A stretch of DNA of 7,125 nucleotides from NCBI GenBank assembly GCA_946481035.1, contig CAMLNK010000195.1:1-7125 (forward strand), given 5' to 3'. Made by a program: the position numbers and the translations under genes. The DNA comes from an uncultured Dyadobacter sp. GTDB taxonomy: Bacteria; Bacteroidota; Bacteroidia; Cytophagales; Spirosomataceae. Below the pieces are notes generated by a model, which saw only the letters and a list, made by a program, of their open reading frames with translations, was not told where the DNA came from and did not search any database. Shown here in pieces: positions 1 to 6,852 of this stretch (positions are counted from its first letter, which is position 1; each line of letters begins with the position of its first letter).

Positions 1-50
1 TAAAGCGAATTGCGCAGGAAGTCACGGCGATTGTCCTGTTGGTCTTTCAT
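1..50 (-). CDS. N-terminus of a Tat-exported protein (partial, runs off the left edge)
   Basis: Reading the minus strand from the ATG at 50-48 gives MKDQQDNRRDFLRNSL, after which the window ends. Residues 7-13, NRRDFLR, fit the twin-arginine consensus (S/T)RRxFLK: two consecutive arginines, then Phe and Leu, then a basic residue, preceded by a short polar N-region. In Bacteroidota such starts are common on secreted or periplasmic oxidoreductases (Gfo/Idh/MocA family), sulfatases and other cofactor-bearing enzymes folded before export. The mature protein is outside the window, so its function cannot be named. The gene lies 118 bases downstream of the DUF481 gene on the same strand. I saw no clear terminator or strong TAnnTTTG promoter in that gap (51-168), so co-transcription with DUF481 is possible but unproven. 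The last two bases are TA, so the next codon is either Tyr or a stop. The fragment is short, and the call rests on the motif and its placement after the preceding gene. Confidence 0.6.
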   Translation of the reverse strand, partial: MKDQQDNRRDFLRNSL

Positions 51-168
51 TGCTCGATTGGGAATGTAGTGAATACTTAGTAAAGCACATTTTGGACAGA
101 TATAATGTGCTGGTGATATGGACAGTATTCTATGCCTCTTTCCCTGACAACCCTAATGCCGGAATCGT

Positions 169-996
169 CTATTTATTTCCCACAGAAATCCCAAAAGTGA
201 TGCGGGAATCGTTGCGCTTGCGGCCGACCTCAACCACACTCTCGTAGGAGTTCTCGAAACTCGTGCGGAGCGTCACCCATTTGTTGAGCGGCATTTCAGC
301 AGAAAGGATCGTATTCCAGCGCACGTTCGAGAGATCGTTTAGCGCGGGCTGGATGAATGTGAGGTGATTGAACCGGAATTTATCCGACAAAAACGAATGC
401 TTTCCTTTAATGCGGAAGGAGTTCCGGATGATTGTTACTGTGGCTTTTTCAAAAAAGTTAGTCGATTCGTACAGCAGCGCGTCGGTAAGGCTAAGGTCGT
501 GGGACTTGGTTTTGATCACCCGGTAGCCGATTCCCGCCCCGGCCATTTGCCGCAAATCAATCCGGCGGAGATTGCTGGTTTCCAATGCAGCAAGGCCAAA
601 AACATAGGTCTTTCGTTTCTTGAAAACATCGACGAAAAGGTCGACGTAGGTGTCCCGCTCGGCCAGAATACCATTTTGTTTCCCGTAGGTAAACCGCGGA
701 TTGGTGGCGATATTAATCACCGGTCCGCTGAAAGTCAGTTCGGCGCGGAGGACCATGAGGCTGCGGTTCACGTTCCCTTTGGTAAAATTACCATCTCCAA
801 TGAGCCGGTAGCGGACGGTATCGATCAGTACGCGCGGCGAAACGGCGGCCGTATCGGGCTTCGGCGCGGCAACCGAATCGGCCGGAAGCACTTTCAAAGT
901 GTCGGTTTTAACATCCTGCGCGATTGCAGCGACCGATGTCAGCAGAATAATAAAAGCAGCTAATGGGAAGAAACGGAAGCAGGTCAGATTTTTCAT
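169..996 (-). CDS. DUF481-family outer-membrane beta-barrel protein
   Basis: This 275-residue protein has a Sec signal peptide: basic start MKNLTCFRFF, a hydrophobic core to about residue 22, and a likely signal peptidase I cut at AIA|Q (26/27). Residues 28-58 are a low-complexity Ala/Pro/Asp/Val linker. From about residue 62 the sequence alternates polar and hydrophobic residues with frequent aromatics, as expected for beta-strands. It carries the features of DUF481 (the family of the salt-stress-inducible YdiY proteins): a GDGNFTKGNVNRS opening, a TNPRFTYGKQ strand, a DLFVDVFKKRKTYVFGLAALETSNLRRIDLRQ segment in which the barrel carries on, a GAGIGYR turn, and a terminal strand near RITFGISVGNK. 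The molecular role of the family is not established; a barrel in the outer membrane is inferred. The ATG at 996 was chosen because it opens directly into the signal peptide. An in-frame start at 1062 would add 22 non-signal-like residues and overlap the divergent gene. Its start faces the SNF2 gene across 58 bases. Confidence 0.8.
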   Translation of the reverse strand: MKNLTCFRFFPLAAFIILLTSVAAIAQDVKTDTLKVLPADSVAAPKPDTAAVSPRVLIDTVRYRLIGDGNFTKGNVNRSLMVLRAELTFSGPVINIATNPRFTYGKQNGILAERDTYVDLFVDVFKKRKTYVFGLAALETSNLRRIDLRQMAGAGIGYRVIKTKSHDLSLTDALLYESTNFFEKATVTIIRNSFRIKGKHSFLSDKFRFNHLTFIQPALNDLSNVRWNTILSAEMPLNKWVTLRTSFENSYESVVEVGRKRNDSRITFGISVGNK

Positions 997-1054
997 TAAC
1001 GCAAATTTTGCAAAATAATGGTGCCAAACGTACCCGCAGTTGTTAATTTGCCTT
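997..1054. promoter_or_regulatory. Divergent promoter region between the DUF481 and SNF2 genes
   Basis: These 58 bases must carry the 5' signals of two divergent genes unless either is read from further away. On the minus strand there is a perfect Bacteroidota -7 motif (see 1025-1032). On the plus strand the best candidate is AAATTTTG at 1003-1010, one mismatch from TAnnTTTG, which would give the SNF2 gene a leader of roughly 35-40 bases. Neither has a convincing -33 TTG at the usual spacing. An inverted repeat GCAAA-T-TTTGC occupies 1001-1011 and overlaps the plus-strand candidate; it could bind a regulator or be chance in AT-rich DNA. Neither gene has a clear Shine-Dalgarno sequence, which is usual in this phylum. 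Confidence 0.45.
1025..1032 (-). promoter_or_regulatory. -7 element TACGTTTG for the DUF481 gene
   Basis: The minus strand reads TACGTTTG, a perfect match to the Bacteroidota primary-sigma -7 consensus TAnnTTTG. It would start transcription about 20 bases before the ATG at 996. No TTG is found at the usual -33 distance, so support comes from this element and its position alone. Confidence 0.45.
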
Positions 1055-4000
1055 ATGAACAAGAATGAACCAGCCGGAGGGGCCGCGCCGAGCCAGCATA
1101 ACTATATTTTCCTGGATTTTAACCTCGCCGAGCTCTCCACAACGCACATTCTCAATCACAGCGCCGACATGCCCGCTACCGAGCGCAGGGGCTATTTCGA
1201 AATCCAGCCCGACGATATGGTGGTTGATTATGCCGCATTCCGGGTTCAATGGGGCGGCGAGGCTTTCAAGGTGGTGGTGAAGCAGAACGACCGAATGGTG
1301 AACCTTTACTGCGAATGCACCCGGCCCAAACGCAAGCTTTGCGAACACCAGGTGCAGGTGCTGTATAACATCATGAATCGCAGGGATTTCCGTGCGTTTT
1401 TCGACAAAACCATGCGCAACGACCGCCTGCGCGCACTTGCCTCCGACTACGGCATGGAAGCCGAACCCGATCTGAACCAATACTTTACGATCGAATACGT
1501 CAACCGCGAACTGCGTGTGCTGCCGCTCATCAAGGAGCTCATTCCGATCAACCAGGAGGCTGTTTCAGCTATGCAGGACCAGCTTTTTTCGGACCCGGTG
1601 CGGCATTTGCCAGAGGCCAAACCCGCCGGCGCCAATACCCGCACCATCGTCGCGATCGGCCTCAATAAGTATTACGACCACTTTTTCCTCGAAATGTACG
1701 ACGCGCCTGTGACGCGGGACGGCAAGCTGAAAAACCCGTTCGTGCAGCACAATCCGTTGGAACAGCTCTGGAAAACACAAGATCATGATCTGTCGCGGTT
1801 TTATACGGCGATAGCGTCGTTCGGCAATAATTTCAGGAAGAAAAACCCGGAAACCGACCTGGCCGGTCTGCGTGCCGTGCTCAAAAATCCCGACAGACTG
1901 GACTTCTACTACCATACGCCACTGGTATCCGACAGTGTAAATGCCGGCTCGCTCGTGCCTGTGAAACTCGCGCAGTCGGATGTAGACGTGCATTTGACGA
2001 TCGATAAAAAAGACCCGTTTTTCCGTATTTCCGGCCAGCTGATCATCGATAGCGTTCACCTCGACCTCGAGAATGTGGAGATCCGCTATGATTATTTTGT
2101 GTTGTACAAAGATTCGCTGCACCTGATTGAGAGCGAAGACATTCTGAAAGTGCTGTATTTTTTCAGACAGCACAACCAGCGCATTTATATCCACGAAACC
2201 AAATTCGAAGATTTCCGCCAGAACCTGCTCGCCAAACTTCCCCCGCGCATACGCATATCGTACACGTACGTAAAGCCCGCTACGCCCGCGCAACGCGAGG
2301 AACAGGGCTTCGACGGGCGCGTGGAAAAGATCATTTACCTGGAAGACCACGACAGCTACGTGCTCATCACGCCGGTGGTGAAGTATGGCAACGTGGAAGT
2401 GCCACTGTACACCAAAAACGACATTTATTCAGTGGATGGACACGGCAACCCGTTCATTGTGAAGCGCGACGAAGCGGAAGAGCTCCGCTATATGGCCGCT
2501 ATGATGCGCCAGCACCCGGATTTCGAGTACCAGCTGACAGAAGGCATTGAGGACAAGCATTTTTTTTACCTGCACCGCGCCCGGTTCCTGGACGAAAACT
2601 GGTTTCCCGATGCATTCGAGGAATGGAAAAACCAGGGCATTACGATTCTCGGTTTCAATCAACTCACCAAAAACCGTCTCAATGTAAATAAGGCAAAGGT
2701 TTCGATTCACGTCAACAGCGGCATTAACTGGTTCAATACCACGGCTACCGTGCAGTTCGGCTCGCAGAAGGTGACGCTCAAAAACCTGCATAAGGCCGCT
2801 AAAAACCGTAACAAATATGTTGAGCTAAGCGACGGTACATTAGGTATATTGCCGGAACGATGGCTCGAAAAATTTGCAAAATTCTTCGAAGTCGGCGAGA
2901 TCGTGGGTGAGGAAATCCATACTCCTAAAATCAGTTTCGCGGCGGTGCACGACATGTACGACGCCGAAATGCTCGACCGTGAGGCGCAGGAGCAGATCGC
3001 ATTTTACGAGTCCAAGTTCACCGATTTCGATTCGATCAAGCCGGTACCAGTGCCAAAAAAGCTGAAAGCGAGCCTACGCGGCTACCAAAAGCAGGGCCTC
3101 AACTGGCTCAATTTCCTCGACGATTTCAACTTCGGCGGCTGCCTGGCGGATGATATGGGTTTGGGTAAAACCTTGCAGATCATCGCATTCATTTTATTGC
3201 AAAGAAAAAAACAGGTACGGAACACGAACCTGGTCATCGTGCCTACCTCGCTGGTTTTCAACTGGCAGGCCGAGCTCGCCAAGTTCGCGCCGGACATTCG
3301 GATGCTTACCATTTACGGTGCCGACCGGGTGAAAGACATTTCCGATTTTGACCGCTACGAAATCATCCTGACCTCCTACGGCACGCTGCTTTCGGATGTG
3401 AATTTTTTAAAGAAATACCATTTCAACTACATCATCCTCGACGAGTCGCAAGCCATCAAAAACCCTGAATCACAGCGCTACAAAGCTGTGAGACTGCTCA
3501 ATGCGCGCAACCGCATTGTGATGACCGGTACGCCGGTGGAAAACAACACTTTCGATTTGTACGGGCAGCTTTCGTTCGCCTGCCCCGGTTTACTGGGTAA
3601 CAAAACGCAGTTCCGCAACCATTTTTCGGCGCCTATCGACCGCTTCAAGGATGCCGAGCGGGCCGCCGAGCTGCAAAAGCGGGTGAATCCGTTTATCCTT
3701 CGGCGCACCAAACAGCAGGTGGCTTCGGAGCTTCCCGAAAAAACGGAAATGGTGATTTACTGCGAAATGGGGGAAGAACAGCGGCGTGTGTACAATGCGT
3801 ACGAACTGGAATTCTACATTTACCTCAATACCACCAGCGAAGGCGACATTAAACGCTCCCGACTACATGTATTGCAGGGACTTACCAAGCTGCGCCAGAT
3901 ATGCGACTCGCCCGCATTGCTCCGCGACGATAAGTTCTACGGCAATGCATCGGCGAAAATCGACACGCTTGTGGAGCAGATCGAAAGCAAAGCGCCGCAG

Positions 4001-4456
4001 CATAAGATCCTGATTTTCTCGCAGTTCGTATCCATGCTCAACCTTATCCGCCCTGAACTGGAAAGCCGCGGCATTGGGTACGAGTACCTCACCGGCCAGT
4101 CGCGCGACAGGGCGGCGAAGGTGGAGAATTTCCAGACCAACCCCGATGTGCGCGTGTTCCTGATCTCGCTGAAAGCCGGCGGTACCGGCCTCAACCTCAC
4201 CGAGGCCGACTACGTGTACCTGATCGATCCGTGGTGGAACCCTGCCGTTGAAAACCAGGCGATTGACCGCTCACACCGCATCGGACAGGATAAGCATGTG
4301 ATCGCCGTGCGGCTGATATGCCCCGACACGATCGAGGAAAAAATCATGGAATTGCAGGAAACAAAGAAGGACCTGGCCAATGATCTGATCAAAACCGATT
4401 CGGATATTCTCAAATCACTGACCAGGGACGATCTGCTGCGGCTGGTAGCGCGCTAG
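1055..4456 (+). CDS. SNF2-family DNA-dependent ATPase with N-terminal SWIM zinc finger
   Basis: This 1133-residue protein is a Swi2/Snf2 (helicase superfamily 2) ATPase, a double-stranded nucleic-acid translocase that uses ATP to remodel protein-DNA complexes. A SWIM zinc finger is visible as C86-x-C88-x7-C96-x-H98. Residues of about 100-560 match no domain I recognise. Around 560-615 is a segment (YVELSDGTLGILPERWL) typical of the region just before the motor in bacterial SNF2 proteins. The motor starts near 674 (LRGYQKQGLNWL), with Walker A DDMGLGKT (K705), Walker B DESQ (796-799), motif III MTGTPVENN (823-831) and TKLRQIC (944-950). The second RecA lobe has ILIFSQF (985-991), TGQSRDR (from 1013), AGGTGLNL (1041-1048), DPWWNP (1058-1063) and motif VI DRSHRIGQ (1071-1078), so all ATPase motifs look intact. 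The ATG at 1055 is preferred over an in-frame TTG at 1040. The cellular role is unknown: transcription, repair and chromosome-maintenance roles all exist in the superfamily. It lacks the RapA layout I would expect, and no methylase, nuclease or other defence partner lies beside it. Confidence 0.93.
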   Translation: MNKNEPAGGAAPSQHNYIFLDFNLAELSTTHILNHSADMPATERRGYFEIQPDDMVVDYAAFRVQWGGEAFKVVVKQNDRMVNLYCECTRPKRKLCEHQVQVLYNIMNRRDFRAFFDKTMRNDRLRALASDYGMEAEPDLNQYFTIEYVNRELRVLPLIKELIPINQEAVSAMQDQLFSDPVRHLPEAKPAGANTRTIVAIGLNKYYDHFFLEMYDAPVTRDGKLKNPFVQHNPLEQLWKTQDHDLSRFYTAIASFGNNFRKKNPETDLAGLRAVLKNPDRLDFYYHTPLVSDSVNAGSLVPVKLAQSDVDVHLTIDKKDPFFRISGQLIIDSVHLDLENVEIRYDYFVLYKDSLHLIESEDILKVLYFFRQHNQRIYIHETKFEDFRQNLLAKLPPRIRISYTYVKPATPAQREEQGFDGRVEKIIYLEDHDSYVLITPVVKYGNVEVPLYTKNDIYSVDGHGNPFIVKRDEAEELRYMAAMMRQHPDFEYQLTEGIEDKHFFYLHRARFLDENWFPDAFEEWKNQGITILGFNQLTKNRLNVNKAKVSIHVNSGINWFNTTATVQFGSQKVTLKNLHKAAKNRNKYVELSDGTLGILPERWLEKFAKFFEVGEIVGEEIHTPKISFAAVHDMYDAEMLDREAQEQIAFYESKFTDFDSIKPVPVPKKLKASLRGYQKQGLNWLNFLDDFNFGGCLADDMGLGKTLQIIAFILLQRKKQVRNTNLVIVPTSLVFNWQAELAKFAPDIRMLTIYGADRVKDISDFDRYEIILTSYGTLLSDVNFLKKYHFNYIILDESQAIKNPESQRYKAVRLLNARNRIVMTGTPVENNTFDLYGQLSFACPGLLGNKTQFRNHFSAPIDRFKDAERAAELQKRVNPFILRRTKQQVASELPEKTEMVIYCEMGEEQRRVYNAYELEFYIYLNTTSEGDIKRSRLHVLQGLTKLRQICDSPALLRDDKFYGNASAKIDTLVEQIESKAPQHKILIFSQFVSMLNLIRPELESRGIGYEYLTGQSRDRAAKVENFQTNPDVRVFLISLKAGGTGLNLTEADYVYLIDPWWNPAVENQAIDRSHRIGQDKHVIAVRLICPDTIEEKIMELQETKKDLANDLIKTDSDILKSLTRDDLLRLVAR
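4446..4455. other. Palindrome TAGCGCGCTA spanning the convergent stop codons
   Basis: A perfect 10-base palindrome lies across the meeting point of the SNF2 and GH18 genes. The SNF2 stop TAG is 4454-4456 and the GH18 stop TAG is read from 4455 to 4453 on the other strand, both inside CTAG. On the plus strand five T residues follow at 4463-4467. The stem would be very short, so a terminator function is only a possibility, but no other terminator is visible between the two genes. Confidence 0.35.
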
Positions 4457-5595
4457 TCGAGGTTTTTGTGGATTTCGTTCACCAGGTACTCTTTCGGGTC
4501 ATTGAAATATTCCCAAAAGAAAACACCTGCCAACTTGTTCTTTTTCACATACTTGCATTTACCCTTGATCGATTTCTCGTCTTCGTAAGTGATGAGCACT
4601 TTGGTGGAATCGTTGAACAGGTAGGGTGCTCTGGCTTTTCTATCATAATACTTTTTGTAGCCATTCTGGTCGATAAGCGTGTCTTTCAGTTTGGTATAAC
4701 CACCGCCTTGTACCGATTTGACCCGCTTCGCGCCCAGGCCGTGGTTGTCGGCCGTTTCGGCTTCCCAGCCTTTGCCATAGAAAGCTGCTCCCAGCCCGAT
4801 CTTGCTCGCAGGCACACCCGCAGCGATGAAATTTTTCACCGAACGGTCGGCGGAAGAGCCTTCGCCCGACGGGTCATAATCGTAAAGATTGGTATGGTGG
4901 CCTACGGTGCCGTTGCGACCGCCATAATCGTAAGTCATGATCAGCACATAGTCGAGGTAAACCTGCGCGAGAGCCATTTCAGTATGCTCGATGAATGATT
5001 TCGAGCCTCCGACGGCTGTGGTGAGCAGGTATTTCCTGCCCTTTTGCTTTTCGAGCAAATTCAATTCATCGCGCAATGCCTTGAACATCAGCGTAAAGTT
5101 CTGCTTGTCTTCCGGGCGGAAGATGTTGCCCTCCTCGCCGCGCATACCCGGATATTCCCAGTCGATGTCCACGCCGTCCAGATCATACTGGTGCACAATA
5201 TCGACGCTCGACTTTGCGAATTTCAGACGCGACGATTCGGTCAGCACTGCGTCCGAGAAGTTCTCGCTCCAAGCCCAGCCACCGATCGAGATCACGATTT
5301 TCAGGTCCGGGTTTTTCTTTTTAAGCGCATTCAGCTTCCGGAAATTGGTCGAATCGGTCGCCAGGTTGGTGAGCACGGCCATGCTGTCCTGCACATTCAC
5401 GAATGCGTAATTGATGTGGGTAAGTTTCTCGGCATCGATTTCTTCCACATTTACCAGCCCGCGAAACCCGCCGACGTAGGCATTCACAATGTATTTTTTC
5501 TTCTTTTGGGCCAAAACGGTACCGGAAACGAGCAGGCACAGGCCCAGCAAGAGGAAAGGGAAACCAGGGAATGGCTTCTCGGAAATGCATTTCAT
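4453..5595 (-). CDS. GH18 family chitinase-type glycoside hydrolase, secreted
   Basis: This 380-residue enzyme has a Sec signal peptide (hydrophobic core FPFLLLGLCLLVSGTVLA, likely signal peptidase I cut at VLA|Q, 29/30) followed by KKKK. The mature part is a single GH18 TIM barrel. It shows the SIGGW strand-3 motif (103-107), the catalytic DGVDIDWE (140-147; D140, D143, D145 and the acid E147 all present), MTYDYGG (220-226, with the substrate-contacting Tyr222), GAAFYGKGW (269-277), a short insertion between strands 7 and 8 (about 280-332) resembling the chitinase insertion domain of subfamily A, ITYED (335-339) and the strand-8 tryptophan in FFWEY (W361). Family chemistry is retaining, substrate-assisted cleavage of beta-1,4 GlcNAc polymers; chitin or chito-oligosaccharides are the likely substrate, but an endo-beta-N-acetylglucosaminidase role is possible. 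It has no carbohydrate-binding module and no type IX sorting tail, so a periplasmic location is inferred. It starts 29 bases after the FN3 gene and probably shares its transcript. Confidence 0.93.
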   Translation of the reverse strand: MKCISEKPFPGFPFLLLGLCLLVSGTVLAQKKKKYIVNAYVGGFRGLVNVEEIDAEKLTHINYAFVNVQDSMAVLTNLATDSTNFRKLNALKKKNPDLKIVISIGGWAWSENFSDAVLTESSRLKFAKSSVDIVHQYDLDGVDIDWEYPGMRGEEGNIFRPEDKQNFTLMFKALRDELNLLEKQKGRKYLLTTAVGGSKSFIEHTEMALAQVYLDYVLIMTYDYGGRNGTVGHHTNLYDYDPSGEGSSADRSVKNFIAAGVPASKIGLGAAFYGKGWEAETADNHGLGAKRVKSVQGGGYTKLKDTLIDQNGYKKYYDRKARAPYLFNDSTKVLITYEDEKSIKGKCKYVKKNKLAGVFFWEYFNDPKEYLVNEIHKNLD

Positions 5596-5624
5596 AGAGG
5601 TTAGTAAATTAGGTTCAGGATATA

Positions 5625-6797
5625 TCAGTAAAGCAGGATCCGCTTCGATATTACTTCTTTACCCGTATCGGTTACAACCACATATATACCAGCCGGAAGC
5701 AAGCTAAGATCCACACGCCCTTCCTGCCTGATTTCCTTCACATGACGCAGCCTGCCGGCCAGGTCATAAACCGACAACTTTGCTTCTGCCGCCCGATTAA
5801 GCTCAACCACGAGCATACGGCCCGTGGTGTAAATCAAATGCTGGTCCTGAGGTGTCTCTACGCCTGTTACAATGGATGCCGCACGCACGATCGCGAGCAA
5901 GCTGTAAGGAGACTGACCACCTGCATTCAATGCTTTGATCCGGTAATAGTAGTCGGCAGTTTCCAGTTCCGATTTGTCTTCATATTGCAGTACCGTTGCC
6001 GCTACTTTGGCTATCTGAGCAAAATTACCATCTCCTTTCGCGCGTTCGATCACGATTTCGGTCGCATTGCCGGTTGGTTTCGCCCAGCGGAGCTGGATCA
6101 CGTCCGGCGCGATGGGTACCGCCGAGAAATTCGTCGGTGCATCCGGTACGGGAATGTTCTGCGTTTTGGCCGAACCTGTATTGCTATATGCCGATGCGCC
6201 GACGGCATTCAAAGCCCGCACGCGATAAAAGTACTCCGTCGCCGTAGCCAGGCCGGTGTTTCGGTAGGCGGTAACATTGGCGGCGAGGTCGGCGATTTTG
6301 GAAAAAGTCGTACCGTTCTGTGAGCGCTCAACCTGGTAACCGATTTCGTTAGCGGCATTATCGGCCCATTTCAGGTCGATTTCCGAAGTCGAAACCGCCG
6401 TGGCCAGCAAACCCGACGGAGCGTTGGGCACTACTTGCAGCGTGGTAGCATTGGCTACATTGGAATAGGCCGAGGCACCGGAAGCATTTTTGGCCCGTAC
6501 CCGGTACCAGTATTTGGTGGCTGATTGGAGAGATTTGGCCTGATACACAATGGCATTGGCAGCCAGATCGGCAATTTTCACAAATTTCGCTCCGTCCGTC
6601 GACTGCTCTACCTCAAAACCCGTTTCGTCTTTTGCCAGATCCAGCCATGAAAGGTTGATCTGACTTCCGGAAGCGGCTACCGCAACTAGTGTTGCAGGCG
6701 CTTTTGGAATGGCGGCTAAAATGCCGGACGGAAACAATACGGCGATACAAAATGGCACTAACAGTAAAAAAGCGGCTCGGGTAAAGGTTCGGTTCAT
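5625..6797 (-). CDS. Secreted protein with three FN3 domains and a type IX sorting tail
   Basis: This 390-residue protein has a Sec signal peptide (MNRTFTRAAF then a hydrophobic core to about residue 28, ending GILA|A). Three fibronectin type III domains follow at about 31-120, 124-213 and 217-306. Each carries the INLSW / IDLKW / IQLRW strand, the FEVEQS / YQVERS / IVIERA strand and the YWYRVRA / YFYRVRA / YYYRIKA strand, followed by N-A-x-G and x-S-x-Y-S. Domains 1 and 2 are the most alike (IADLAAN and GASAYSN recur), which suggests duplication. Residues of about 315-390 form a Por-type (T9SS type A) sorting domain: LSVYDLAGRL (341-350), then LPAGIYVVV (367-375) and a basic end KRILLY. It is therefore expected to be moved across the outer membrane and cleaved or attached at the surface. 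No catalytic domain is seen; binding or adhesion is inferred. The ATG at 6797 opens directly into the signal peptide; a start at 6821 would add eight residues and overlap the predicted promoter. Confidence 0.9.
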   Translation of the reverse strand: MNRTFTRAAFLLLVPFCIAVLFPSGILAAIPKAPATLVAVAASGSQINLSWLDLAKDETGFEVEQSTDGAKFVKIADLAANAIVYQAKSLQSATKYWYRVRAKNASGASAYSNVANATTLQVVPNAPSGLLATAVSTSEIDLKWADNAANEIGYQVERSQNGTTFSKIADLAANVTAYRNTGLATATEYFYRVRALNAVGASAYSNTGSAKTQNIPVPDAPTNFSAVPIAPDVIQLRWAKPTGNATEIVIERAKGDGNFAQIAKVAATVLQYEDKSELETADYYYRIKALNAGGQSPYSLLAIVRAASIVTGVETPQDQHLIYTTGRMLVVELNRAAEAKLSVYDLAGRLRHVKEIRQEGRVDLSLLPAGIYVVVTDTGKEVISKRILLY

Positions 6798-6818
6798 AAA
6801 TTCGGGACGATAGGGAGG

Positions 6819-6826
6819 CAAAAATA
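6819..6826 (-). promoter_or_regulatory. -7 element TATTTTTG for the FN3-GH18 unit
   Basis: The minus strand reads TATTTTTG, a perfect match to the Bacteroidota -7 consensus TAnnTTTG, 21 bases before the chosen ATG of the FN3 gene. With a 20-base spacer the -33 position (6847-6849) reads GTG, two of three matches to TTG. It implies a short leader of under 20 bases and separate expression from the upstream CorA gene. The chitinase gene has no comparable motif in its 29-base gap, which supports a shared FN3-GH18 transcript. Confidence 0.5.
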
Positions 6827-6831
6827 GAGCT

Positions 6832-6843
6832 TAAATGCATTTA
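6832..6843. repeat. Perfect palindrome TAAATGCATTTA
   Basis: This perfect 12-base palindrome lies just upstream of the predicted -7 element, in the spacer between the -33 and -7 positions. That is where a dimeric repressor could block RNA polymerase. It is AT-rich and short, so chance is a real alternative. It is too weak a hairpin to be a terminator for the CorA gene, which ends ten bases away. Confidence 0.3.
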
Positions 6844-6852
6844 TGCCACTGG

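Noticed and set aside
148..155. TAGGGTTG on the minus strand as a promoter for the Tat-signal gene
   Set aside because: It has one mismatch to the -7 consensus and no TTG at a workable distance upstream.
50..247. 65-residue plus-strand open frame at the left end
   Set aside because: It overlaps the 3' end of the DUF481 gene on the other strand, has no recognisable domain and no start signal, and looks like a chance frame.
1043..1050. TTAATTTG as a plus-strand -7 element for the SNF2 gene
   Set aside because: It lies only four bases before the ATG, which would make the transcript leaderless or start inside the gene; the candidate at 1003-1010 is better placed.
1040..1054. TTG start giving the SNF2 protein five extra residues
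   Set aside because: The ATG at 1055 is a stronger start and the added residues resemble no conserved feature.
1565..2350. 261-residue minus-strand open frame inside the SNF2 gene
   Set aside because: It is antisense to clearly coding SNF2 sequence, has no recognisable domain, and long shadow frames are expected at this base composition.
2560..2567. Run of eight T residues in the SNF2 gene as a phase-variation or frameshift site
   Set aside because: The frame is intact through it (KHFFYL) and a single run of this length is common; a similar eight-base run lies in the CorA gene at 7006-7013.
1055..4456. SNF2 gene as the motor of a defence system (DISARM- or Druantia-like)
   Set aside because: No methyltransferase, nuclease, phospholipase D or other defence partner lies beside it; the neighbours are an envelope protein and a chitinase-type enzyme.
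5044..5604. 186-residue plus-strand open frame opposite the GH18 gene
   Set aside because: It is antisense to a confident GH18 gene and its translation shows no domain or signal peptide.
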